Source: SpSt-539 sp964549445
GTDB lineage: Bacteria > Planctomycetota > Phycisphaerae > UBA1845 > UTPLA1
Assembly (NCBI GenBank): GCA_964549445.1
Contig: CAZJVS010000024.1
Span: 1 to 64,000, forward strand
Direction of reading: 5' to 3'
DNA: 64,000 bases
A program made the translations under genes and the position numbers. Position 1 is the first letter of the stretch. Every line of letters starts with the position of its first letter. Positions 8,269 to 16,772 of the stretch are shown here, piece after piece. The notes below the pieces were generated by a model. That model worked only from the letters and a program-made list of their open reading frames with translations, made no database searches and was not told the origin of the DNA.

Positions 8269-8958
8269 ATGGCCACCGCACGAGCTGTCCTCGAACCGCC
8301 GCGAAAATCCGCATCCGATCGGGCATCGGCGCTCGCTCCGCTCCGGCGGTTGTTCGAGCAGTGGGATCATTACCGCGACGCGGTGCCGCTCGATCGACTC
8401 GCCCGCGGACTGAAGTCACTCGCGCTGAGCGCGGCCGACTTTGGCGGGTATGTCATCTTCGGTCGTGACTGTTATCGCCGGAATCGCATCCACGCCGGAA
8501 AGGCCTACGAAGCGCTGCTGCTCTGCTGGGCCCCCGGCCAGCGAAGCCCGATTCACGACCATCATGGCTCGGCCTGTGCCCTGCGAATCATCGAGGGCGT
8601 GGCGACCGAGACCCGGTTCGAATTCAGCCCGTGCGGCCTGATCTATCCGGTTCAGACTGCGCGTCTCACCGCCGGGGCCGTCACCGCGTCGTACGACACC
8701 GACATTCACCAGATGGGGAACCTGCAATCCGGGCGGTCGAACCTGATCACGCTGCACATCTACTCACCGCCGCTGCGGCGGATGGGGCGGTACTATCTCG
8801 GCGACAGCGTCCTGGGCGAGGGCGATGAAGCCCTGCGGGCGCGTGTGATCCAGCGAGCCGCCCGGCGACGACCGCCGGCCGTGGCCGATGCATTGGCGCG
8901 GCTGCGTCGCCGCGTGCGATCGGCCGCGATGCGCCAGGCCGCCAGCCATGCCGGGTGA
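8269..8958 (+). CDS. Cysteine dioxygenase family protein
   Basis: 229 residues with a cupin fold. Cysteine dioxygenase uses non-haem iron and O2 to convert L-cysteine to cysteine sulfinate in the cytoplasm. The iron ligands His96, His98 and His147 are present (PIHDHHGS and DIHQMGN), as is the active-site Tyr165 in IYSPP. Cys103 falls where mammalian enzymes have the Cys that crosslinks to Tyr, a position I recall as often Gly in bacterial enzymes. The C-terminal 45 residues are Arg-rich and look like an extension. The start codon ATG at 8269 follows GGGAGG by about 13 bases. The next gene overlaps it by 11 bases, suggesting translational coupling. A thiol dioxygenase with another substrate (for example 3-mercaptopropionate) cannot be excluded. 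Confidence 0.88.
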   Translation: MATARAVLEPPRKSASDRASALAPLRRLFEQWDHYRDAVPLDRLARGLKSLALSAADFGGYVIFGRDCYRRNRIHAGKAYEALLLCWAPGQRSPIHDHHGSACALRIIEGVATETRFEFSPCGLIYPVQTARLTAGAVTASYDTDIHQMGNLQSGRSNLITLHIYSPPLRRMGRYYLGDSVLGEGDEALRARVIQRAARRRPPAVADALARLRRRVRSAAMRQAASHAG

Positions 8959-10309
8959 CACCGACACCACGATCGCCGTCGTCGGCGGCGGCTGCAGCGG
9001 GACGCTCGCGGCTGTGCAGTTGGTCCGCGCGGCCGCGTCCAGATTCCGCGTAGTTCTGATTGAGCGCGGCCCGCGCTTTTCGCGCGGCATCGCTTACGGC
9101 ACCGGCTGTCCGCAACACCTGCTGAACGTGCCGGCCGGGCGGATGTCGGCGTTACCCGATGATCCGTCGCACTTCCTTCGCTGGGCATCGGCCCGCGATG
9201 CCACGCTTATGTCGGACTCCTTCGCGCGGCGGTCGCTTTATGGCGAGTACCTTGAGTCATTGCTGATGGCGACCTGCAACGAAGCGGGCTCGCGCTTTCA
9301 GCGAATCCACGACGCGGTGCTCTCCATTTCCGCGGCGCCGGGTGGCGTCGGCGCGGGTCTTCGTCTTCAATCGGGCGGCGCCCTCGTGGCCGATCGCGTC
9401 GTACTCGCACTCGGTAACTTCATGCCCGCCGATCCGCCGCTCGCCGATCGTCGCTTCTTCGACGGCCCGCGATATGCCCGCGATCCGTGGTCGCCGCGGG
9501 CGACGCAGAGGCTTTCGGCGGACGACGACGTGTTGCTGATCGGGACCGGGTTGACGGCCGTCGACGTCATCGCCCAGCTTGACGCGGCGGGGCACCGCGG
9601 CGTCATTCACGCGGCTTCGCGCCACGGACTGTTGCCGCGCGTCCACACGGCAAAGGCGACGGTGGCGATCCCGGCCGTGGTGTCGCCGGGCATGGGGGTT
9701 CGCGAATCGTTGCGTGCACTCCGCTCGGCGTGCGAGGTGCACGATTGGCGATGCGTCGTCGATGGCCTTCGTCCGGTGAGCCAGGCGATCTGGCGGGCGT
9801 GGTCGGTCGAGCAGCGGCGGCAGTTCGTGCGGCACCTGCGGCTGCTGTGGGACGTGCACCGTCACCGCGTCGCGCCGGATGTGTTTGCGGCGGTTGAGCA
9901 CCGACAGGGCAATGGCACGCTGGCCGTGCATGCCGGGCGGATCGATTCAATCGTTGACGAGGGCGAGCGGGCCGTCGCGACCCTTCGCCCGCGCGGCGGC
10001 GGCCCCCCTCGCAGCTTGTCGGTCGCCCGCGTCATCAATTGCACCGGCCCGGACTGCGACCCGCGCCGCCTCGACGATCCGCTCGTTCGCGATCTTCTCG
10101 CGAGCGGGCTGGCCCGCCCCGATCCGCTGCGGCTTGGCTTCGAAGTTGGACCGGACGGCGCGCTGATCGACGCGGCTGGTCGCGCGTCGGACCGGCTGTT
10201 CGCGATCGGCCCGCTGCGTCGGGCGGACCTGTGGGAATCCGTGGCCGTTCCGGAAATACGAGTCCAGGCCGCCGAGCTGGCGCGGGCGCTTGCATCCAAT
10301 CGTTCGTGA
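8948..10309 (+). CDS. FAD/NAD(P)-binding oxidoreductase
   Basis: 453 residues. The N-terminus carries a Rossmann dinucleotide site (IAVVGGGCSGTLAAVQL) followed by ERGPRFSRGIAYGTG. A second GTGLTAVD site near residue 200 and a terminal FAD-contact region (LFAIGPLRRADLWES) fit the NAD_binding_9 or HI0933-like flavoprotein group. Such proteins are probable FAD-dependent cytoplasmic oxidoreductases; the substrate is unknown. The start ATG at 8948 lies inside the end of the cysteine dioxygenase gene (11-base overlap), so the two are very likely co-expressed and may act on the same sulfur substrate. That partnership is inference from gene order. Confidence 0.8.
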   Translation: MPGDTDTTIAVVGGGCSGTLAAVQLVRAAASRFRVVLIERGPRFSRGIAYGTGCPQHLLNVPAGRMSALPDDPSHFLRWASARDATLMSDSFARRSLYGEYLESLLMATCNEAGSRFQRIHDAVLSISAAPGGVGAGLRLQSGGALVADRVVLALGNFMPADPPLADRRFFDGPRYARDPWSPRATQRLSADDDVLLIGTGLTAVDVIAQLDAAGHRGVIHAASRHGLLPRVHTAKATVAIPAVVSPGMGVRESLRALRSACEVHDWRCVVDGLRPVSQAIWRAWSVEQRRQFVRHLRLLWDVHRHRVAPDVFAAVEHRQGNGTLAVHAGRIDSIVDEGERAVATLRPRGGGPPRSLSVARVINCTGPDCDPRRLDDPLVRDLLASGLARPDPLRLGFEVGPDGALIDAAGRASDRLFAIGPLRRADLWESVAVPEIRVQAAELARALASNRS

Positions 10310-10316
10310 GACTTGG

Positions 10317-11591
10317 CTAATCGAAGAACGCCAGCTGCTTCTGAAACTGCCGGGCGAAGAGGCCGTGCAGGCGGCCGAGGAAGTAGATGCCGTAGAAGCC
10401 AAAGCCGATCACCGCCCCCCAGCCGAACAGGCCGAGGGCGGCCTCGACGACGTTGCCGGCGCCCGCCGCGACGCTCGTCTTGTGCAGTACGCCGGCGAAC
10501 CACTTGGTCACCTCGGATGCCGCGAGGCCGAAGAGAGTCGCATAGACCGCGACCAGCGCGAAAAGGAACAGGTAGTTGACGTGCGTCGCCGCAATCGATT
10601 TGCCGACGTTGACCGGGTTCAGCCCGCGGACAACCGTGCTCGTCGCGATGCCGATCAGGTGCATGGGGACAAAGAAGGTGAACAAACCCGCCAGGATGAG
10701 GACGATCGGGGGCGCGTGAATCTCAAATCGTTCCAACGAGGCGGAGAACGTGAACTCGCCCTTGCCCGCCAGGAACCAGCCGGCCGCTGCGAAGACTGCG
10801 TAGTACATCAGCAGCGCGAGATACGCGATGATGCTGCTCTGCCATTGCGCGGGGCTCCAGACGAGTTCGGGCGGTCGATCCGTGCCGATGGCGGTCGCCC
10901 GAACCACATCGAGAAACGCGTGCACGCCGACCGCCAGGAAGAACAGGACTTCGAGCAGCACCAGGCCGAAGAAGGCGGTTTCGACGCCCTTGAGGTACAG
11001 CGTCTCGGACTTGCCTGTGCCCGCGCTGCCCTGCTCGACCGCAAAGGCGATGCCGACCGTCGCGGCCACCGGCAGCAGAATGACGCCCACTGCCGCGAGG
11101 ACGCTCGCCAGCAGCGAACCCGATGCGCCAAACGGATAGAGAAACGCCGAAGTGAGACCCGTGTAGAAATTGATGTCGTCGCGGCGCCGAAACTTCACGC
11201 CGCCTGCCGCGCCGCCGCCCTTCACCAGCGCCGGTATCGGCTGCCAACAGTTTGAGCAGAGGGCTTCGACGTACGGGTCCTTCAGCATCACCTCTTTGTT
11301 GCAGTGCGGGCAGGTCCGCGGTATCGGCTCACCGGCGTGCGCGGCTTCGTCGGCCGCTTGCTGCTCGTGCTCGAGTTCGGTGCGGTCGCGGCCATCCAGT
11401 GCCTCGGTTCCGCGCTCGATGTTGGCGAGGTCTTCGAGATTCAGGCCCGTGTCGACCTTGGTCGGAGCGATAGTTGTCGTCGGATTCGGAACTCGAAAGG
11501 CCTTGTTGCACTGCTTGCAGCGGATCGACCGTCCGGCCCACTCGTTCGGTACGACGATCTTCTCCTGGCATCGTGGACAGCGCAGCTTCAT
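10317..11591 (-). CDS. Zinc-ribbon multi-pass membrane protein, function unknown
   Basis: 424 residues. The N-terminus has a zinc ribbon CPRCQEKIVVPNEWAGRSIR followed by CKQC. A second Cys pair set CPHC...CSNC lies near residues 95-120. The rest holds about six hydrophobic segments, for example LLASVLAAVGVILLPVAATV and APPIVLILAGLFTFFVPMHL. This design (MJ0042-type zinc ribbon then membrane domain) is common among planctomycete proteins of unknown function. It is convergent with the FAD oxidoreductase (8-base gap) and divergent from the next gene. I do not recognise a specific family. Confidence 0.75.
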   Translation of the reverse strand: MKLRCPRCQEKIVVPNEWAGRSIRCKQCNKAFRVPNPTTTIAPTKVDTGLNLEDLANIERGTEALDGRDRTELEHEQQAADEAAHAGEPIPRTCPHCNKEVMLKDPYVEALCSNCWQPIPALVKGGGAAGGVKFRRRDDINFYTGLTSAFLYPFGASGSLLASVLAAVGVILLPVAATVGIAFAVEQGSAGTGKSETLYLKGVETAFFGLVLLEVLFFLAVGVHAFLDVVRATAIGTDRPPELVWSPAQWQSSIIAYLALLMYYAVFAAAGWFLAGKGEFTFSASLERFEIHAPPIVLILAGLFTFFVPMHLIGIATSTVVRGLNPVNVGKSIAATHVNYLFLFALVAVYATLFGLAASEVTKWFAGVLHKTSVAAGAGNVVEAALGLFGWGAVIGFGFYGIYFLGRLHGLFARQFQKQLAFFD

Positions 11592-11697
11592 CGCGGCGGA
11601 TTGTAACCTTGGCCGCCGTCACAATCTCGCGGTCCGCGCGCCCGGCTAACCGGTCGCGAGGTTGGCGTCGGCCGAATTCGCTCGATAGATTGCCCGC

Positions 11698-12786
11698 ATG
11701 ACAACGACGCTACGAAAACTCGCGAAATCGTTTCAGCAGGCCAATGCGATCCACGCTTTTCGGTCCCTCTTGTGTCTCGCCGTTCTTGCGGTCGGGGCGT
11801 GCAGTGCGGGCAATTCGCGCGATGCGCTGCCCTGGTTGTCGACCTCGCCGCCGTCCGGCACGGCGCCGCTCGACGGCATGGCCGCAATCTCGAGGGACAT
11901 CGCGAACAAGAAGTCCCCGGATTTCGCAACGACGCCGGTCCCCAAGCTGCGTGAAATGTTCGAAGAAGGCATGGCCAAGCGGCCCCAGCTCAACGAACCC
12001 GTCGCGCGCGTCGAGGATCGCCGCATCTCCGGGCCGGCCGGCTACGTGCCGGTGCGTGTCTATACGCCGAATGCCAAGCTGCCGTGTCCCATCATCCTCT
12101 ACATCCACGGCGGCGGATTCACGCTCGGCTCGATCAACAGTTACAACGATCTCTGCCGCTCGCTCTGCCATCGCGGCGGGGTGGTCGTTGTCTCGGTCGA
12201 CTATCGCCTTGCGCCCGAGACGAAGTATCCCGGCGGCCTCGACGACTGCTTCGCCGCTCTCAAGTGGACGGCCGAGCACGCCTCCGAGATCGGCGGCGAT
12301 CCGGCTCGCATCTCGGTGGCCGGCGACAGCGCCGGCGGCAACTTGTCGGCCGCCCTCTCTCTCCGCGTTCGCGATTCCGGCGGTCCGCGGATCGCCCGCC
12401 AGATCTTGATTTACCCGGGGACGAACGCCGCCTGTGACACCGCCTCGTATTACAACTTCGCAACCGGGTACGGCGTGACGCGGGAACAGGCGATCTACTT
12501 CTATAACTGGTATCTCTCGTCCCCGGCCGAGCGCGAGTTGCCTTATGTCTCGCCGCTCCGGGCGGAGAACTTGCGCAACCTGCCACCCGCATTGATCGTC
12601 ACGGCCCAGTACGACATCGCCCGCGACGACGGCGAGGCGTATGCCGCACGGCTCCACGAAGCCGGCGTGCCGGTGAAGCTGACCCGCTACCTCGGCATGA
12701 CGCACGGATTCGTCAACATGGGCGGCGTCTTTCCGCAGGCCCGCACTGCGCTCGATCAGATCGCCCGCGCGGCGAGCGAGCCGTAG
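11698..12786 (+). CDS. Alpha/beta hydrolase (HSL/esterase-lipase family), predicted lipoprotein
   Basis: 362 residues. A hydrophobic N-terminus ends in a lipobox LAVGAC (Cys35), so the mature protein is probably lipid-anchored outside the cytoplasm. The hydrolase core has the oxyanion motif HGGG (137-140), nucleophile elbow GDSAGG with Ser211, an acid near Asp306 (AQYDIARDD) and His336 (THGFVNM). These mark the hormone-sensitive-lipase-like carboxylesterase family, which cleaves short to medium acyl esters. The natural substrate is unknown. It stands alone, upstream of hpt by 66 bases. No strong ribosome site is seen before the ATG at 11698. Confidence 0.88.
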   Translation: MTTTLRKLAKSFQQANAIHAFRSLLCLAVLAVGACSAGNSRDALPWLSTSPPSGTAPLDGMAAISRDIANKKSPDFATTPVPKLREMFEEGMAKRPQLNEPVARVEDRRISGPAGYVPVRVYTPNAKLPCPIILYIHGGGFTLGSINSYNDLCRSLCHRGGVVVVSVDYRLAPETKYPGGLDDCFAALKWTAEHASEIGGDPARISVAGDSAGGNLSAALSLRVRDSGGPRIARQILIYPGTNAACDTASYYNFATGYGVTREQAIYFYNWYLSSPAERELPYVSPLRAENLRNLPPALIVTAQYDIARDDGEAYAARLHEAGVPVKLTRYLGMTHGFVNMGGVFPQARTALDQIARAASEP

Positions 12787-12852
12787 CAACCGACCTCGTC
12801 ACGAATCGTCGCCGCGGCTTGTGGACCCCGCGCGCCTCGCTACAATGCCGAA

Positions 12853-13395
12853 ATGGAAGCCGACATTGGTCGGATTCTTATCTCCCGTGACACCATCGCT
12901 CGACGAGTCCGTGAACTGGCGGGCGAGATTGCCCACACCTACGGCGACGATGCCGCCGGCCTGCTGCTCGTCCCGATCCTCTCCGGCTCGCTCATCTTCG
13001 TGGCCGATCTCATGCGCTGTCTGCCCTTCGTCATGCGCATCGCGGTGCTCAGCGTATCGAGCTATCGCGGCAAGACGACCCAGGCCGGCACGGCCGACAT
13101 CACCAGCGACCTCAAGCTCGACATCCGCGGCCGGCACGTCCTCGTCGTCGACGACATCCTCGACACGGGCAATACCTTGCGGCTGGTCATGGGCCGGCTG
13201 GCCGAGCACAATCCGGCCAGTCTTCGAATGTGCGTCCTGCTGCGAAAGACGGCCAAGGCACCCGCCGACCTCAAGCCCGACTTTGTGGGCTTTGACATCG
13301 ACGACGTCTTCGTGGTTGGATACGGCCTCGACTTCAACGACCAGTATCGAAACTGGCCGGACATCGCAGTGCTGAAGCCGGAGTTGTACGCGTGA
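12853..13395 (+). CDS. hpt: Hypoxanthine (guanine) phosphoribosyltransferase
   Basis: 180 residues, the normal size for the bacterial enzyme. It converts hypoxanthine or guanine plus PRPP to IMP or GMP in purine salvage, in the cytoplasm. Visible motifs are LLVPILSGSLIFVADL near the N-terminus, the flexible loop with SSYRGKTT, and the PRPP-binding signature VLVVDDILDTGNT. The C-terminal DFVGFDIDDVFVVGYGLDFN and YRNWPDI are typical of Hpt. The next gene starts at a GTG overlapping the stop by four bases, so a co-translated pair is likely. Confidence 0.95.
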   Translation: MEADIGRILISRDTIARRVRELAGEIAHTYGDDAAGLLLVPILSGSLIFVADLMRCLPFVMRIAVLSVSSYRGKTTQAGTADITSDLKLDIRGRHVLVVDDILDTGNTLRLVMGRLAEHNPASLRMCVLLRKTAKAPADLKPDFVGFDIDDVFVVGYGLDFNDQYRNWPDIAVLKPELYA

Positions 13396-13988
13396 CCGCC
13401 GTCCAGACCCGCCCGCGCCGCCCGAATGTGGCCGTGCAATCAGATTCGCCGGTTGAGCCCGCGGCGGCGGCGACCGTTGCCGCCGAACTGATCCCGGCCC
13501 ACCTGCTCGACGGCGGCGAGATCGTCGTCTTCGCGATCAAGCCGTCGCTGTGGTTCATTCCGCTCGTGTGTTGGCGGTGGATAGCCGGTACGGCGCTGCT
13601 CTGGGGGGCGACGGCGGTGGCATCGCATACGGCCCTGACTCTGCCCCTTCTGCAGCTCGCAATCGGCGTCTTGGTAGCACGGCTGGCGTGGGCGACCATG
13701 CAATGGTCCACCCGGCTGTACGTCCTTACCAATCGGCGAGTTATGTTAATCCGCGGCGTCTTCAGCGTTGAGCTATTTGAATGTCCGCTGGCCCGCATTC
13801 ACAATACCTGGATGACGTTTTCCCCGGCCGAGCGTATCCTCTACCTGGGTTCGATTCACATGAGCGCGTCTGCCCAGGCCGGAGAGCCGGTCGCCGTGTG
13901 GCAGACGGTGCCGCGGCCGCACGACGTATTCCAGAAACTGCGGACGGCGATCGAACGTGCCCAACATCGAGGCGGTAATGGTGCGTAG
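13392..13988 (+). CDS. Bacterial PH-domain membrane protein
   Basis: 198 residues. Two hydrophobic helices (SLWFIPLVCWRWIAGTALLW and a second near residues 75-95) are followed by a bPH2-like domain. The domain opens with the typical RLYVLTNRRVMLIRGVFS and contains ECPLARIHNT and ERILYLGSI, as in YdbS/YdbT-type proteins. These are inner-membrane proteins of largely unknown function. The GTG start overlaps the hpt stop (GTGA), and the next gene begins inside its 3' end, so three genes from hpt onward form a tightly packed unit. Confidence 0.78.
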   Translation: MTAVQTRPRRPNVAVQSDSPVEPAAAATVAAELIPAHLLDGGEIVVFAIKPSLWFIPLVCWRWIAGTALLWGATAVASHTALTLPLLQLAIGVLVARLAWATMQWSTRLYVLTNRRVMLIRGVFSVELFECPLARIHNTWMTFSPAERILYLGSIHMSASAQAGEPVAVWQTVPRPHDVFQKLRTAIERAQHRGGNGA

Positions 13989-15147
13989 ATTTGAACGGTG
14001 TCTGACCCTTGTGGCCGTGGTCGCGCTCGGCCTGACGCAGGCCGTGCGGGCCGATGATCCGCCCCCGCAACCGCCGCCGAACGAGGAATCACCGGCCAAG
14101 CAATACGGCGAATTGCTGAACGCCACCAAGCAGATCGGCCCGTGGGAGCAGCAGTCGGCTCAGAACGAGGAGGCCACCGGCCTGGTCTTTCAGCGTCAGG
14201 GTTGGACGAGCGAGCCGGATCAGTTCGCGCTGAACATGATCCGCGAGGTCGATCGCGTCCCGCCGTGGCAGACGAAGCAACGCGAGGAGATCTTCCTCAA
14301 TTCGCTGCAAAGCCGCTATCAGCTCACCGACAACCAGAAGTCGATGATCAACCAGAAGATGCGGTTTGAGTCGATGCGGCTCTCAGTCAAGTACTTCAAG
14401 GACGCGGCCCCCATTGCGATGGAGGCCCTCAAGACCCGCGCATCCGGCCAGCCCTTCACGGCCGAACAGATGGCTCGCTGGTCGAGGGCGGCCCAGCCGA
14501 TTCTTGCCGACGCGCGGGACTCGATCGAAAAAGTCGCCGGCGAGCTCTCGGGCACCATGACTCCGGAGCAGCGCAAGCAGATGGAAGGCGACCTCAAGGC
14601 GTTCCTGAAGCGACACGACGATGTCGTCAAGCTGACGGAGCGATGGGAGCGCGGCGAGTGGGACCCGCGCGACCTGGGCCTCGACCACGACCCGGCGCAC
14701 GCGGGCGTCATCGCCGCCAAGCAGGCCGAACAGGCCCGCATGGCCGCCCCACCCGTGCTCCAGCAGCCGGCCGCAGAGCCGAACGCCCGGCCGGACGACG
14801 AGTCGAGCTGGGAGCGCTACGTACGCGAGTACGGCGTCAACCACGGCTTCGACGCCGTGCAGACCAAGTCGGCCCGCGCGATCCTGTCGGAGCAGACAGC
14901 CCGGGCGAAGAACTTCCGGCAGGCCCGCTCGACCCAGCTCACGACGCTGCAGCGAGCCGTCGCCGCCGAGAACGACCCGGTTCGGAAGGCCGACCTGACG
15001 AAAGAGCTTCAAAGCGTCCTTGCGCCGGTGAGCGACATGTTCACCGAGATGTGCGCCCGGCTCGACGAACTGCTCACGGCCGATCAGCGGGCAAAACACA
15101 GTCCGCGTCCGCAGCCGTCGCAGCAGCAACGAGTCCCCTCTCACTGA
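13978..15147 (+). CDS. Secreted hypothetical protein
   Basis: 389 residues. A signal peptide (VRRFERCLTLVAVVALGLTQ, cleavage after AVRA) precedes a Pro-rich stretch and a long, mostly helical, charged body. Segments such as KQMEGDLKAFLKRHDDVVKL and TQLTTLQRAVAAENDPVRKA suggest coiled or helical-bundle structure. I do not recognise the family. The start ATG at 13978 is preferred over one 21 bases earlier because GAGG lies 5 bases upstream and the signal peptide begins there. It overlaps the PH-domain gene by 11 bases. Its last 74 bases overlap the sigma-like gene on the opposite strand. Confidence 0.72.
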   Translation: MVRRFERCLTLVAVVALGLTQAVRADDPPPQPPPNEESPAKQYGELLNATKQIGPWEQQSAQNEEATGLVFQRQGWTSEPDQFALNMIREVDRVPPWQTKQREEIFLNSLQSRYQLTDNQKSMINQKMRFESMRLSVKYFKDAAPIAMEALKTRASGQPFTAEQMARWSRAAQPILADARDSIEKVAGELSGTMTPEQRKQMEGDLKAFLKRHDDVVKLTERWERGEWDPRDLGLDHDPAHAGVIAAKQAEQARMAAPPVLQQPAAEPNARPDDESSWERYVREYGVNHGFDAVQTKSARAILSEQTARAKNFRQARSTQLTTLQRAVAAENDPVRKADLTKELQSVLAPVSDMFTEMCARLDELLTADQRAKHSPRPQPSQQQRVPSH

Positions 15148-15955
15148 TCTCGCTCCGCTGCATCCGGGCCCGACTCAGCCGTTCGAGCTGATCGTTCGTC
15201 GGGCGATGGTCGATCCCCGCCTCCATCCGCCGCGCCAGCACGCGCAAGTAGCGAAACGCCGCGTCGCGCCGCAGGCGTCGAGCGGCGCGCCCCGCCAGTC
15301 GCGTGGCGGTGTGTGTCAGTCTTCCGTGAGAGACGCGCAGGCGCCGCACGAGTTCGCGGATCGGCGTCCGCGCGCCCGGCTCGGGAATCGTCAGCCGTTC
15401 GCGGATCAATTCATCGACCAGTCGGCTCGCCCCGGCCCGCCGGCGTGCGACGCGCAGCACGTCGCCGCGGGCGGCGGCGATCGCCGCTTCGATTCTCGTT
15501 CGCATCAGCTCGCCCACGGTCGTGCGCGTCGAATACGTCGGCGCGGGGCGCGTCGCGGGGTCCTGCCGCGGATGCAGCCCGCTGCGGCGCAACCGCTTGG
15601 GCTCGCGCGGCGGCGCCCCCGGGGCATGGCGATCTCGGGCCGCCCGGGCCCGGCGGCGCTGGGTCGTCAGCGGTACGCGGATCATGTGCTTGCGCTCGCG
15701 CAGAAAGATCGACATGGCCCGGTGAATTCGCGTCACCGCATACGGACCGAACGGCCCGTGGCGATCGGCGCGATGCTCTCGGACCGCCTCGGCCAGGGCC
15801 AGGCAGCCCTCTTGAACCAGATCGTCGTCGAACTGCCGCGAGCGCGGCCCGGCCCGCCGAAGCTGCCGCCCAAGCTGGTAATAGACCAGCGGCAAATGCC
15901 GCACCACGAGCCCCGATTGCCGCTCCGTTAACGGTCGATCCACTGCCCTGGACAT
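15074..15955 (-). CDS. Sigma-70 region 2 protein with Arg-rich C-terminus
   Basis: 293 residues. Residues about 15-95 match sigma-70 region 2: LVVRHLPLVYYQLGRQLRRA, DDDLVQEGCLALAEAVREH, FGPYAVTRIHRAMSIFLRER and IRVPL. Such proteins bind core RNA polymerase and select promoters. After that the sequence is very rich in Arg and lacks a clear region 4, apart from a weak helix-turn-helix-like stretch (IRELVRRLRVSHGRLTHTAT). A GGAGG about 9 bases before the ATG at 15955 supports the start. The tail overlaps the convergent secreted-protein gene by 74 bases. It may be a divergent or decaying sigma factor; the region 2 match is what I trust. Confidence 0.65.
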   Translation of the reverse strand: MSRAVDRPLTERQSGLVVRHLPLVYYQLGRQLRRAGPRSRQFDDDLVQEGCLALAEAVREHRADRHGPFGPYAVTRIHRAMSIFLRERKHMIRVPLTTQRRRARAARDRHAPGAPPREPKRLRRSGLHPRQDPATRPAPTYSTRTTVGELMRTRIEAAIAAARGDVLRVARRRAGASRLVDELIRERLTIPEPGARTPIRELVRRLRVSHGRLTHTATRLAGRAARRLRRDAAFRYLRVLARRMEAGIDHRPTNDQLERLSRARMQRSEISERGLVAAATAADADCVLPADRP

Positions 15956-16024
15956 GCCAGACGCCCTCCCACCCGGCCGATCCGCCCGCCGCAGAACCTA
16001 ACATAGGCCGAACAGTTGGCGGTG

Positions 16025-16753
16025 TCAAGTCGGAGTGGGGGCGAGCAGCATTTCGACCGCTTCCACCGGCCTCAGGGCGGCCCGGACGGCTTCCGGCGTC
16101 GCATGGGAAATGTCGACGGCGTCTTCAATGCGGAACGGCCCGACCGCCGTCCGCGAAAGTGTGCGGCAGCACGCGCCGCAGCCGAGCGCCGCACCCAGGT
16201 CGCGGGCGATCGCCCGGATGTACGTCCCCCGCCCGCAGCGGATCGTCAGCCACGCGCTCGGCCATTCGTAGCGCGTGAGCTCGATCGCGTCGATGCGGAC
16301 CCCGCGCGGCTTGAGCGGCGCGGACGACGGCAGCCCGCGCCTCATCGCCCGCCGCGCCGCGACGTAGGCCGGTTTGCCGCCAACCTTCACCGCGCTGAAC
16401 TCCGGCGGCGATTGCGAGACCTCGCCGACCATGGCCGCCAGCGCCGCTTCAATAGCCGCGCAGCCGGGGTCGCGCGCCCCGGCCACGGGTTCGAACGGCT
16501 CCTCCGGGTCGTGCGTGCGATTGGTCACGCCGAGCACGAACTCGCTGGTGTAGGTCTTCGGCAACCCCATCAGCCGCTCGACCAGCCGCGTCGCCCTGCC
16601 GACGCACACGACCAGCACGCCATCGGCGAACGGATCGAGCGTCCCGGCGTGGCCGATCCGCCGCTCGCCCAGGATCGGCCGCAGCTTGTAGCAGTACTTC
16701 GCGCTCAGCCGCCCGGCCGGCTTGTAGAGATTGATGACGCCGCTGACCGACAT
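16025..16753 (-). CDS. truB: tRNA pseudouridine(55) synthase
   Basis: 242 residues. TruB makes pseudouridine 55 in the T-loop of tRNAs. The N-terminus GVINLYKPAG is the TruB signature. The catalytic Asp lies in GHAGTLDPFADGVLVVCVG. YTSEFVLGV, SQSPPEFSAVKVGGKPAY and RCGRGTYIRAIARDLGAALG are further family blocks. It stops soon after the catalytic domain and lacks a PUA domain, as some bacterial TruB do. The start at 16753 is chosen because the conserved N-terminus begins there; an upstream in-frame start at 16843 would overlap the ankyrin gene. Confidence 0.93.
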   Translation of the reverse strand: MSVSGVINLYKPAGRLSAKYCYKLRPILGERRIGHAGTLDPFADGVLVVCVGRATRLVERLMGLPKTYTSEFVLGVTNRTHDPEEPFEPVAGARDPGCAAIEAALAAMVGEVSQSPPEFSAVKVGGKPAYVAARRAMRRGLPSSAPLKPRGVRIDAIELTRYEWPSAWLTIRCGRGTYIRAIARDLGAALGCGACCRTLSRTAVGPFRIEDAVDISHATPEAVRAALRPVEAVEMLLAPTPT

Positions 16754-16772
16754 GGGCGTATTGTCGCTCAAT

